From the NCBI RefSeq assembly GCF_014645815.1, contig NZ_BMML01000022.1, positions 124,001 to 188,000 of the forward strand: DNA of 64,000 nucleotides, in the 5' to 3' direction. This document shows, piece after piece, positions 26,997-34,876 of this stretch. The DNA comes from Streptomyces fuscichromogenes. GTDB lineage: Bacteria; Actinomycetota; Actinomycetes; Streptomycetales; Streptomycetaceae. The first letter of the stretch is position 1, and every line of letters starts with the position of its first letter. The translations under genes and the position numbers were made by a program. The notes under the pieces are model-generated. The model did not search any database. It had not been told where the DNA came from and worked only from the letters and a program-made list of their open reading frames with translations.

Positions 26997-27977
26997 TCAG
27001 GACCGTCGGGACCGTTGGGCGAGGAGGTCGCCGGCCGTGCGGATCATCGCCGCGATGGTCGGGGGCAGGCGCTCCTGGTCGGGGTCGTGGTGCTTGCCCT
27101 CGCGGTGCCTGCGCAGGTTGTGGCCCATGATCGCGGCCATCTTGGTGCGGGCCAGGGCGCGGAACCAGTCGAGGGCGGGCGGTTCGGGACGGCCGTCGAG
27201 GTAGGCGGTGAGCAGCTCCTCCTCGGTGGGCAGGCCGGGGACCGCGCGGCCGAGGCGGGGGAAGTTGCGGTGGTCGGTGAAGAGGAGGAACCACGCGAGG
27301 TCGATGCGCGGATCGCCGTACCCCCAGATCTCCCAGTCGACGACGGCCGCCGGCCGTTCCCCCCGGCACAGGACGTTGCCGAGGCGGAAGTCGCCGTGGG
27401 TGAGGGTGGGTGCCGTGCCGTCGGGGACGTGTGCGGCCAGGGTGCTCAGCAGTTCCTCGGCGCCGGGGCGGAGTCCGGACGGCACCGCCCGCATGGTGGC
27501 GCTCCACCGCGCCAGTTCACCGGCCGGGTCGAGGGACCGGGGGACCTCCCCGCTCGCCGTCCCGTGCAGCTCCCGCAGCACTCCGGCCAGAGCCAGCATG
27601 CGGGTCCGGCACAGTCCCGGATCCAGGCGGTGCTCGTCGAGAACCGGCTCGACGGCCTCGCCGTCCACGAACTCCATGGCGAACCAGGCCGGTTCGGACT
27701 CGTCCACGGCGACGACGGCCGGGACGGGCACCGGTGAACCGGCGAGCGCCCGCAGGATCCGGGCCTGCCGCAGCACGTCGTTGCGGCCGACGGCACGCTG
27801 TCCGGGCGGTACCGCCTTCACGACGTACGAGACCGCGCCCGCCGTGAGCGAGTAGGTGAGGCCCGAGTGCCCGCCGGGCAGGGTCCGCAGGTCACCCGGC
27901 GGCTCGTGCGGATGCCGGTCGGCGAGCCGGGCACGGACCCGCCGCCCGAGTTCGGCCACCTCGGTCGTGGTGCTCAA
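26997..27977 (-). CDS. APH-fold phosphotransferase-family protein
   Basis: A 326-aa aminoglycoside-phosphotransferase-fold protein. The kinase motifs are intact: LTHGDFRLGNVLC (catalytic Asp and metal Asn) and VVDWEIWGYGDPRIDL (DFG-like Asp). In mammals the same domain is fused to ACAD10/11, where it phosphorylates 4-hydroxyacyl-CoAs; the adjacent ACAD10/11-like gene suggests the same pair here. The TTG at 27977 overlaps the TGA of the upstream dehydrogenase (TTGA), which fixes the start. Confidence 0.85.
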   Translation of the reverse strand: MSTTTEVAELGRRVRARLADRHPHEPPGDLRTLPGGHSGLTYSLTAGAVSYVVKAVPPGQRAVGRNDVLRQARILRALAGSPVPVPAVVAVDESEPAWFAMEFVDGEAVEPVLDEHRLDPGLCRTRMLALAGVLRELHGTASGEVPRSLDPAGELARWSATMRAVPSGLRPGAEELLSTLAAHVPDGTAPTLTHGDFRLGNVLCRGERPAAVVDWEIWGYGDPRIDLAWFLLFTDHRNFPRLGRAVPGLPTEEELLTAYLDGRPEPPALDWFRALARTKMAAIMGHNLRRHREGKHHDPDQERLPPTIAAMIRTAGDLLAQRSRRS

Positions 27978-29185
27978 CTCCGCTCCCCCTTCGGTTCCTT
28001 GGGCAGCCCAAGCACGCGCTCGGCCAGGATGTTGCGCTGGATCTCGTCGCTGCCGCCGGCGATGCGGTAGCCCGGGGCGCCGAGCAGATGCTCGGTCCAG
28101 GCGAACGTGCCCCACTCCCCCGTGTCGGCGGCCAGCCGCGGTCCGAGGAGCTGCTGGACGAGATCGGTGGTGGCGCGCATGGTGGCGGTGGCGCACAGCT
28201 TGCCGACCGAGGCCTCGGCGCCCGGTTCACGGCCGGCCGCCAGGGCCGCCGTCACCCTGAGTCCGGTGAGCCGTTGGACGAGGCCGCGGACGTACAGGCC
28301 GGCCGCCTGCTGCTGTTCCCCGTCGGTGAGCGGGCGGGGCAGGTGCCGGGCCAGGTCGAGGGCGCGTTCGGCGTTGTCCAGGCCGAGCCCGCCGGAGTCG
28401 AGGCGTTCGGCGGCGAGCACGGTGAGGGTGACCCGCCAGCCCTCGCCGACCGGACCGAGCCGGTCGGTGTCGGGCACGAACACGTCGTCCAGGTAGACCT
28501 CGTTGAAGCTGGCGCCGCCGGTCATCTGGCGGATGGGCCGTACGGTCACGCCCGGCGCGTCCATCCGGACCAGGAGGACCGTGATGCCCGCGTGCCTGGG
28601 GGCGTCGGGGGCGGTGCGGCAGACGGCCACGCCCCAGGTGGCGACCCGGGCACCGGACGTCCAGACCTTGTGGCCGCGCACCACCCAGCCGTCGCCTTCC
28701 CGTACCGCGCGGGTACGGACGCCGGCCAGGTCGGACCCGGCCTCGGTCTCCGAGAAGAGCTGGCAGGCGAGTTCGTCGGTGCGCAGCATGGGAGGCAGCC
28801 AGCGCCGCTTCTGTTCGTCGGTGCCCCAGATGCGGATGGCGGGGGCGACGAGCTGCTGGGTGACCGGGAAGACCTCGGTGCGCCGCGGCACCTCGAAGGC
28901 CGCCTCCTCAGCGCGGTACAACTGCTCGTAGTACGAAGGAAGTTCGCGGCCCCCGTACTCCGACGGCCAGCCGAGGGCGCCCCAGCCCTGGTCGTACCGG
29001 GTGCGTTCCCACTGCCGTGTCAGGTCGGTGTGGGCGCGCTCCTCTGGCTCGGTCCAGTTCTCGAAGACGGCCACCGAGTCGTCGCCGCGGCCCCAGTGCC
29101 GGTGCGCGGTGCGCTCCTTCGCCACGCCGGTCAGCCAGTCGCGGGCCTCGGCGCGGAACTCCGCGGGCTCGGGAATGCCGCTCAT
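27974..29185 (-). CDS. Acyl-CoA dehydrogenase
   Basis: A 403-aa acyl-CoA dehydrogenase: FSETEAGSDLAGVRTRAV and HKVWTSGAR bind the flavin; YRIAGGSDEIQRNILAERVL is the C-terminal flavin-contacting motif. The N-terminus (GWGALGWPSEYGGRELPSYY) resembles the FadE28/29-like proteins of steroid degraders, which work as heterotetramers of two different subunits. The shorter homologue at 31637-32770 could be its partner. In the long minus operon. Confidence 0.92.
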   Translation of the reverse strand: MSGIPEPAEFRAEARDWLTGVAKERTAHRHWGRGDDSVAVFENWTEPEERAHTDLTRQWERTRYDQGWGALGWPSEYGGRELPSYYEQLYRAEEAAFEVPRRTEVFPVTQQLVAPAIRIWGTDEQKRRWLPPMLRTDELACQLFSETEAGSDLAGVRTRAVREGDGWVVRGHKVWTSGARVATWGVAVCRTAPDAPRHAGITVLLVRMDAPGVTVRPIRQMTGGASFNEVYLDDVFVPDTDRLGPVGEGWRVTLTVLAAERLDSGGLGLDNAERALDLARHLPRPLTDGEQQQAAGLYVRGLVQRLTGLRVTAALAAGREPGAEASVGKLCATATMRATTDLVQQLLGPRLAADTGEWGTFAWTEHLLGAPGYRIAGGSDEIQRNILAERVLGLPKEPKGERS

Positions 29186-29223
29186 GGTGCTCCGACCTCC
29201 CTTCCTCTCCTCGATTCCGCGAA

Positions 29224-29255
29224 CGGGTCAGCGGGTCAGCGGGTCAGCGGGTCAG
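29224..29255. repeat. 8-bp tandem repeat at the thiolase-like stop codon
   Basis: GGGTCAGC repeated four times (last copy GGGTCAGT), spanning the stop of the gene ending at 29244. Because the stop lies in the first unit encountered in translation, copy-number changes would not alter the protein. Confidence 0.85.
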
Positions 29256-30392
29256 TACGGTGCAGGCGCTGACGCCCGGCGCCCCGTACACATGGGTGAA
29301 GCCGGCCGCCGGATCACCCGGCACCTGGCGCTCGCCCGCCCGGCCGCGCAACTGCTGGACGACCTCGTGGACCTGGCGCAGCCCGGAGGCGCCGACGGGT
29401 TCGCCGTTGGCGATGCAGCCGCCGTCGGTGTTGACCGGCAGCGAGCCGCCGATCCCGGTCGCCCCGAACGGGATGAGCGACTCCTGTTCGCCGTGTGCGC
29501 AGAACCCGCACTCGGCCAGGTGCATCACCTCGGCGCCGCTCTCGGTGTCCTGGAGCTGGCACACGTCGATGTCCGTCGGGCCCAACCCGGCCTCTTCGAA
29601 GGCCTGTTGCGCGGCGTCCGCACTGACGCTGAGCGGGTTCCCGGGCGGCGCCCAGGGGCTGAAGACCTCGAAGGAGCCGAACCGGCGGGTCCGGACCACC
29701 GCCGCCCGCAGCGTGACCGGTGTGCCGCCGAGTTCGCGGGCCACGGCACGGCCGCACAGGACCAGGGCGACCGCGCCCTGGCCGGGCGAGCAGAACATGT
29801 AGCGGGTGAGGGGGTCGTTGACCATGCCGGACGCGAGGATCTCGTCGGCGTCGAGCGGTCTGCGCCGCCAGGCGAGCGGGTTGAGCGCGCCGTTGGCGTA
29901 CGCCTTCTCGGCGACCAGGGCGAGGGTGCGGGGGCTGATGCCGTGGTCGTGCATGTACCGCTGGATCTTCAGGGCGAAGAACTGCGTGGTGACCATCAGC
30001 CCGTCGCGGCCGTAGGCCTCGTCGAGCCCCCAGTCGGCGGGCCGCGGGTCGAAGGCACCGCGCGGATGTTTGTCGAAGCCGACGGCGAGGGCCACGTCCG
30101 CCGCCCCCGACCGGATCGCGTGGACGGCCGACACCAGTGCGCTGCCGCCGGTCGCGCAGCCGTTCCTGACGTTGGTGAACGGTACGCCGGTCAGGCCGAG
30201 TTCGGAGACGAGTGTGTCGGCGTTGCCGGCGGCGTCGCTGCCTCCGTACGCGGCCCGCACCCGCGACCAGGGAAGTCCGGCGTCGTGGAGGGCCGCGCAT
30301 ACGGCCTGCACGGCCAGTTCCCGGCCGCTCGCCCGCGTCCGGGCGAAGGAGGTGATCCCGGCCCCGCAGACGAGCACGTCCTCGCCGCTCAT
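29244..30392 (-). CDS. SCP2-thiolase/lipid-transfer-like protein, probable retro-aldolase
   Basis: A 382-aa thiolase-fold protein. The nucleophile Cys79 is present (NVRNGCATGGSALVSA), but the active-site His of the GHP motif is Glu331 (ANGEPVGASG). True degradative thiolases need that His, so this belongs with the lipid-transfer-protein-like branch (Ltp2 type), some of whose members cleave side chains by retro-aldol chemistry with a DUF35 partner. Exactly such a DUF35 gene overlaps it upstream by 4 bp (30389-30392). ATG at 30392. Confidence 0.88.
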   Translation of the reverse strand: MSGEDVLVCGAGITSFARTRASGRELAVQAVCAALHDAGLPWSRVRAAYGGSDAAGNADTLVSELGLTGVPFTNVRNGCATGGSALVSAVHAIRSGAADVALAVGFDKHPRGAFDPRPADWGLDEAYGRDGLMVTTQFFALKIQRYMHDHGISPRTLALVAEKAYANGALNPLAWRRRPLDADEILASGMVNDPLTRYMFCSPGQGAVALVLCGRAVARELGGTPVTLRAAVVRTRRFGSFEVFSPWAPPGNPLSVSADAAQQAFEEAGLGPTDIDVCQLQDTESGAEVMHLAECGFCAHGEQESLIPFGATGIGGSLPVNTDGGCIANGEPVGASGLRQVHEVVQQLRGRAGERQVPGDPAAGFTHVYGAPGVSACTVLTR

Positions 30393-30760
30393 CCGACGGC
30401 TCCCACGGCCCTCGGCACACCGTCCCCCGCCGTGACGGTGACCGGCATGCCGATCTCGGCGTCCTCGGGACCGATGTCGAGGGCGGCCAGCACCCGGACG
30501 CCCTCGGGGAGTTCGACGTATCCGACGGCGTACGGCGTGAATCCGGCGGCGGGCGGGACGTACGGCGGCGACTTGGGCGCGTACCGCTGCACGGTCCAGG
30601 TCCACAGCGTGCCCGTGGCGGAGAGCACGACCGGCTCGGCCGGCCCCCCGCAGCGTGGGCACCCCGGGCGGGCCGGGTAGGCGGCCACCGCGCAGTCGGC
30701 GCACCGGGAGCCGCGCAGCCGGCTCCCGGTCTCCGCCGCGGCGCTCAGCGGCCCTTCCAC
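30389..30760 (-). CDS. DUF35 OB-fold/zinc-ribbon acyl-CoA-associated protein
   Basis: A 123-aa protein with an N-terminal rubredoxin-like zinc ribbon (Cys20, Cys23, Cys34, Cys37) and a C-terminal OB fold (GTLWTWTVQRYAP; PYAVGYVELPEGVRVLA). DUF35 proteins bind acyl-CoA and form complexes with thiolase-like aldolases; here it is translationally coupled to one. No ATG exists; the GTG at 30760, overlapping the end of the crotonase gene upstream (30745), is the only sensible start. Confidence 0.88.
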   Translation of the reverse strand: MEGPLSAAAETGSRLRGSRCADCAVAAYPARPGCPRCGGPAEPVVLSATGTLWTWTVQRYAPKSPPYVPPAAGFTPYAVGYVELPEGVRVLAALDIGPEDAEIGMPVTVTAGDGVPRAVGAVG

Positions 30761-31533
30761 TGCGGCTCCCGCTTCTCCAGGAAGGCCGCCACGCCCTCCG
30801 CCGCGTCCTCGGAGTTGAGCATCACGCCGACGGCGAGGTGTTCCATGACCATCAGGGACTGGATGTCCGCGTCGAGACTCCGGTCGATGGTCATCTTGGT
30901 GATCCACATGGTGAACGGGCTCTTGTCGACGAGCTGGTCGGCGAACTCCTCGACGGTGGCGTCGAGTTTGTCCGCGGGCGCCGAGGAATTGATGAGCCCG
31001 AACTCGGCGGCCTCGACGCCGGTGAGCAGCTTGCCGGTGAGCATGAGCTCCTTGGTCTTGCGGACGCCGATCATCCGCGGCACCCGGTAGATCGGCCCCG
31101 CGCCGCCGAACAGGGCGCGGCGGATGTGGAAGTCGCCGATCAGGGCGTCGTCCGCGGCGATGGCGAAGTCGCAGGAGATCATCAGCTCGAAACCGCCGGC
31201 GGTGACATGCCCTTCGAGGACGGCGATCGACGGGGTCCTCATCGAGTACAGCCGGTCGCAGACCTTGGCCGACAGCACGGCGACGTCGATCGCGTTGGAC
31301 CTGCCGACGAAGTCGGCCTTGAGGCTGTCCAGGTCGAACCCGGAGCAGAAGGTGTTGCCGCGTCCGCGCAGCACCAGCACGCGCAGTCCGGGGTCCGCGT
31401 CGACCTCGGTGATGATCTCGTCGAGGCGGTTGAGGATCGGCACGGTCACGCAGTTCTTCTTGTGCGGGCGGTTCAGCCACACCCGTGCCACATGCCCGTC
31501 CCGCTCGAACTGGATCTCGTCTTCCACTGCCAT
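30745..31533 (-). CDS. Enoyl-CoA hydratase/isomerase family protein
   Basis: A 262-aa crotonase-fold enzyme with GNTFCSGFDLDSL and HVTAGGFELMISCDFAIAAD for CoA binding. It keeps the first catalytic Glu (GGFEL), but the region of the second (FHIRRALFGGAG) has no Glu, so it may isomerise, hydrate a special substrate or cleave a C-C bond rather than do standard hydration. It starts the long minus operon of nine genes running to 23370. GGAGG lies 8 bases before ATG 31533, and the best operator copy is 17 bp further upstream. Confidence 0.9.
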   Translation of the reverse strand: MAVEDEIQFERDGHVARVWLNRPHKKNCVTVPILNRLDEIITEVDADPGLRVLVLRGRGNTFCSGFDLDSLKADFVGRSNAIDVAVLSAKVCDRLYSMRTPSIAVLEGHVTAGGFELMISCDFAIAADDALIGDFHIRRALFGGAGPIYRVPRMIGVRKTKELMLTGKLLTGVEAAEFGLINSSAPADKLDATVEEFADQLVDKSPFTMWITKMTIDRSLDADIQSLMVMEHLAVGVMLNSEDAAEGVAAFLEKREPQWKGR

Positions 31534-31549
31534 GAGAACGCCTCCAAAC

Positions 31550-31567
31550 TGAACTGAATTGAGTTCG
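31550..31567. promoter_or_regulatory. Cluster operator, copy 3 (main catabolic operon)
   Basis: TGAACTGAATTGAGTTCG: 14 of the 16 fixed positions of the consensus palindrome TGAACTGA-N2-TCAGTTCA, 16 bp upstream of the crotonase start. It is placed to block initiation of the nine-gene operon. Confidence 0.8.
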
Positions 31568-31636
31568 ATTCTGGGGGCGGTAGATGCCCCTGTCAATGGT
31601 CTGGGACCTGGCCGCCCGGCGAGTGACGGCGAGCGC

Positions 31637-32770
31637 TCAGCCACCGCGGCCGGCCAGGCCGAGCAGTCCGGCCAGCCGCAGGGCCTGGTCGTCCCCCGTG
31701 CCGAACAGCGCCTCGTCGCCCCGGGCCCGACGCACGTACAGGTGGGCCGGATGCTCCCAGGTGAAGCCGATTCCGCCATGGAGCTGCACGTATTCGGTGG
31801 TGGCCAGGCGATACGCATGGGTGCAGGCGACCGCCGCGGCGCTCGCGGCGACGGGCAGCTCCGACCGTCGCAGGGCCAGGCAGGCGCTCGCGTACGATGC
31901 CGCGGAGCGGGCGCCCTCGATCGCGACGAGGAGATCGGCCAGCCGGTGCTTGATCGCCTGAAAGGAGCCGATGGCCCGACCGAACTGAGTTCGGTGGGAC
32001 ACATGGTCCAGGGTGGCGTCCAGGGCGTGCGCACTGCCTCCCACGTGTTCGGCGGCCAGTGCCGCCCGTCCCGCGTCCAGTACGGCGGCGGCCGTCGCCG
32101 GGACCTGCCCCGGCTCGCCGACCGGCTCGGCCGCGGCGCCCGTGAAGCGGAGGTGTGCCTGGCGGCGGGTGGGGTCGAGCACCCGGCGCGCCGTACGGCG
32201 GCAGGTCGCCGCGTCCGGGACGCAGGCGAACAGACGCGTGCCGTCCGGGGCACGGGCGGCGACCAGGAGCAGCTCGGCGCCCGCGCCGTCGGGCACGAAG
32301 TCCGCCTCGCCGCGCAGCAACCAGCCGCCGGGACCGCGCTCGGCCGCCACCCGCGCCGGGTGCAGCACTCCGGCGACGGTGGCCGTACGGGCTCCGGAGG
32401 CGATGCCCGGCAGCCAGCGTTCACAGGCCCGCCGGTCGCCGCTCGCCAGCAGGGCCTCCCCTGCCAGTACGACGGTCGGCAGCAGCGGCGCGGGACACAG
32501 GACGCGTCCGGTCTCCTCCAGGGCGACGGCGAGTTCGGCGAAGGTGTAGCCGGCGCCGCCGTACTCCTCGGGGACGGCGAGGCCGTGCACTCCGATCTCG
32601 CCGCCGAGCCTGTCCCACAGCACCCGGTCGAATCCGCGCGGGCTCGCGGCCTGCTCGCGGACCCGCTCGGGCCCGCACGCAGCGGTGAGCACGTCCCGTA
32701 GAACCGCTCGTAGTTGGCGCTGCTCCTCGGTCTCCAGCAGCAGCGCGGGATCGACATCGAGCCGCATCAT
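31637..32770 (-). CDS. Acyl-CoA dehydrogenase, short type
   Basis: A 377-aa acyl-CoA dehydrogenase. N-terminal helices lead to GLAVPEEYGGAGYTFAELAV; SHRTQFGRAIGSFQAIKHRL and YVQLHGGIGFTWEHPAHLYV are classical. The middle beta domain is short and lacks the common TEP/TxxG flavin motif, as in the non-catalytic or half-site subunits of heteromeric FadE pairs. Together with the 403-aa homologue at 27974 it could form one enzyme. Second gene of a two-gene operon with the SDR at 32782; start ATG 32770 has AGGAGG upstream. Confidence 0.9.
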   Translation of the reverse strand: MMRLDVDPALLLETEEQRQLRAVLRDVLTAACGPERVREQAASPRGFDRVLWDRLGGEIGVHGLAVPEEYGGAGYTFAELAVALEETGRVLCPAPLLPTVVLAGEALLASGDRRACERWLPGIASGARTATVAGVLHPARVAAERGPGGWLLRGEADFVPDGAGAELLLVAARAPDGTRLFACVPDAATCRRTARRVLDPTRRQAHLRFTGAAAEPVGEPGQVPATAAAVLDAGRAALAAEHVGGSAHALDATLDHVSHRTQFGRAIGSFQAIKHRLADLLVAIEGARSAASYASACLALRRSELPVAASAAAVACTHAYRLATTEYVQLHGGIGFTWEHPAHLYVRRARGDEALFGTGDDQALRLAGLLGLAGRGG

Positions 32771-32781
32771 CCAAGCCTCCT

Positions 32782-33588
32782 TCACACCGTGAACCGGCCG
32801 CCGTTGGCCAGCAGGACCGCGCCCACGAGATTCGCCGCGTCCTCGCTCGCCAGGAACAGCGCGATGTCCGCGATCTCCTCCGGCGTCGCGTACGGCCGGA
32901 CCCGCGGGTCGGCGAAGCCCCGCCTCAGCGGCGCGGGCGTGCGCGCCGCCATACCCGTCTCCGTCGGCCCCGGCGCGACCGTGTTGACCCGGACGCCGAA
33001 GGCGATCGCCTCCTTGGCGACGGCCTGGCTCAGCGCGTGCGCGCCCGCCTTCGACGCCGCGTAGTGCGGATAGCCGGCCACCGTGTCGAAGGCCGAGGAG
33101 GAACCGACCGTGACGACCGCGCCCGACCTGCGGGGCACCATCACGCGCAGGGCGGCGCGCAGCACCTGGAAGGTGCCGTCGAGATTGACCCGCAGCACGC
33201 GCCGCCACGTGTCGTCGTCCAGCCGCGCGGTCACCTCGGGCGGCCGGTCGTCGAGCAGCGCCTCGGCGATCCACTCCTTCGCGACGGGGTCGTCGACCCC
33301 GGCCGCGTGCACCACCACGTCCAGCCGCCCGTGCTCCCCGGCGGCCGCCGCGAACGCCCGGTCGACCTGCGCGCGGTCCGCGACATCCACGGTCAGCGCG
33401 TGCGCGCCGGGCAGTTCCGCGGTCACGGCCCGAGCCGCGGTGCCGTCGATGTCGGCCGCGAAGACCTCCGCGCCCTGCCCGGCGAGAGCCCGGACGACCG
33501 CCGCCCCGATGCCGGAGCCCGCACCGGTGACCAGGGCGACCCGTCCGCCGAAGCGTCCGGTCCTCCCGTCACCGCGTTCGTCACCCAC
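32782..33588 (-). CDS. SDR-family oxidoreductase
   Basis: A 268-aa SDR: TGAGSGIG near residue 20, ADIDGTA (NAD(H) type), VHAAGVDD replacing NNAG, VGSSSA and YAASK. The C-terminus ends NGGRFTV. An insertion of about 20 residues after the AAG motif (PVAKEWIAEALLDD) distinguishes it from the other SDRs here. GTG at 33588 follows GGGAGAGG; the frame further upstream runs through the operator. First gene of the operon with the acyl-CoA dehydrogenase at 31637. Confidence 0.9.
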   Translation of the reverse strand: MGDERGDGRTGRFGGRVALVTGAGSGIGAAVVRALAGQGAEVFAADIDGTAARAVTAELPGAHALTVDVADRAQVDRAFAAAAGEHGRLDVVVHAAGVDDPVAKEWIAEALLDDRPPEVTARLDDDTWRRVLRVNLDGTFQVLRAALRVMVPRRSGAVVTVGSSSAFDTVAGYPHYAASKAGAHALSQAVAKEAIAFGVRVNTVAPGPTETGMAARTPAPLRRGFADPRVRPYATPEEIADIALFLASEDAANLVGAVLLANGGRFTV

Positions 33589-33619
33589 AGCGCCACCCCT
33601 CTCCCGTCTCCCGCTATAC

Positions 33620-33637
33620 TGAACTGACTTCATTTTT
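33620..33637. promoter_or_regulatory. Cluster operator, copy 4 (divergent SDR/alcohol dehydrogenase)
   Basis: TGAACTGACTTCATTTTT: perfect left half, weak right half. It lies in the 64-bp region between two divergent genes starting at 33588 and 33653, so one bound repressor could control both. Confidence 0.65.
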
Positions 33638-33652
33638 GTTACCGTCTCGGCC

Positions 33653-34720
33653 ATGTCAACAGACAGGACAAGGGCGGTCCGGCTGACCCGGTGGGGCGGT
33701 CCGGCCGTCCTCACCGAGCTGCCGCGACCCGTGCCCACGGGCGAGGAAGTGCTGGTCCGGGTCGAGGCGGCCGGGCTCTGCCGGTCGGACCTCCATGTCA
33801 TCGACAGCCCGCCCGGGGGCCTCCCCTACCGCATTCCGTTCACCCTCGGGCACGAGGTCGCCGGCCGGGTGGCGGCGCGTGGCCCGCGGGCCACGGGTCC
33901 GGCCGTCGGCGAGCGCGTGGTCGTGTACGGGCCCTGGGGCTGCGGGCGATGCGCGCGCTGCGCGTCGGGCGCGGAGAACTACTGCGACCGGAGAACGGCT
34001 CTCGACCAGGAACTGACCGGTACCGGGGCGGGACTGGGCCGCGACGGCGGCATGGCCGACACGCTGCTCGTCCCCTCCGGCCGGCTGCTGGTCCCGGTGG
34101 GCGACCTGGACGCGGTCCGGGCGGCGCCGCTGACCGACGCCGGGCTCACCGCGTACCACGCCGTCACCGCCGTGGCGCACTCGCTCACCGACGGCGCGAG
34201 CGTGGCCGTTCTCGGCGTCGGCGGGCTGGGCCACCTCGCGGTGCAGATCCTGCGGGCGACGACGACCGCGCACGTGCTGGCCGTGGACGTACGGCAGGAG
34301 GCGCTGGCCCTGGCCGACAGCTGCGGCGCGCACTTCGGGACGCTGTCGCGGCCCGACACCGCCAAGGTCCTGCGGGCCCGGACCGGCGGGGCCGGGGCCG
34401 CGGCCGTGCTCGACTTCGTCGGCAGCCGCTCCAGTCTGGAGCTGGCGGTCGCCGTACTGCGGGCGGGCGGGGAGCTGGCCGTGGTCGGGAGCGGGGGCGG
34501 CGAACTGACGGTCCGCAAGCCCGGGGTCCTGCCTCCCGGGACGCGGATCTCGCTGCCCTTCTGGGGAACCGTGCCGGAACTGGAACAGGTCGTCGCACTG
34601 GCCCGCGAGGGTTCCGTGCGGGTGGAGGTGGAGCGGTACGCGCTGTCGAGCGCCCTGGAAGCGTTCGAGAGGCTGCGCGCGGGCGCGGTGCGGGGGCGCG
34701 CCGTCGTCGTTCCCGACTGA
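33653..34720 (+). CDS. Zinc-dependent alcohol dehydrogenase (MDR family)
   Basis: A 355-aa medium-chain dehydrogenase. Catalytic zinc ligands are Cys in AGLCRSDLH and the GHE motif; the structural zinc site is CGRCARCASGAENYC. GVGGLGHLAVQIL is the Rossmann motif, with AVDVRQEAL predicting NAD(H). It oxidises an alcohol of the pathway, probably a side-chain or ring hydroxyl. Divergent from the SDR at 32782 with the operator between them. Confidence 0.93.
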   Translation: MSTDRTRAVRLTRWGGPAVLTELPRPVPTGEEVLVRVEAAGLCRSDLHVIDSPPGGLPYRIPFTLGHEVAGRVAARGPRATGPAVGERVVVYGPWGCGRCARCASGAENYCDRRTALDQELTGTGAGLGRDGGMADTLLVPSGRLLVPVGDLDAVRAAPLTDAGLTAYHAVTAVAHSLTDGASVAVLGVGGLGHLAVQILRATTTAHVLAVDVRQEALALADSCGAHFGTLSRPDTAKVLRARTGGAGAAAVLDFVGSRSSLELAVAVLRAGGELAVVGSGGGELTVRKPGVLPPGTRISLPFWGTVPELEQVVALAREGSVRVEVERYALSSALEAFERLRAGAVRGRAVVVPD

Positions 34721-34812
34721 GTTCTCCCGGCCGCGCACCGGAGCGGGTTCCCGAGCAAGGCTCCGGCCCGGCCGAAACCGTACCGCCGCAGCACACCCGC
34801 ACCGACCCCTCG

Positions 34813-34830
34813 ACTACAGAAGTGAGTTCA
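34813..34830. promoter_or_regulatory. Cluster operator, copy 5 (FAD dehydrogenase)
   Basis: ACTACAGAAGTGAGTTCA: right half TGAGTTCA matches the TSAGTTCA consensus, left half is degenerate. It is 46 bp upstream of the GTG at 34877. Confidence 0.5.
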
Positions 34831-34876
34831 ATTAGCGTCTTGTACCACTCAGCGAAGCGAAGGCGGTGGACTGCCC

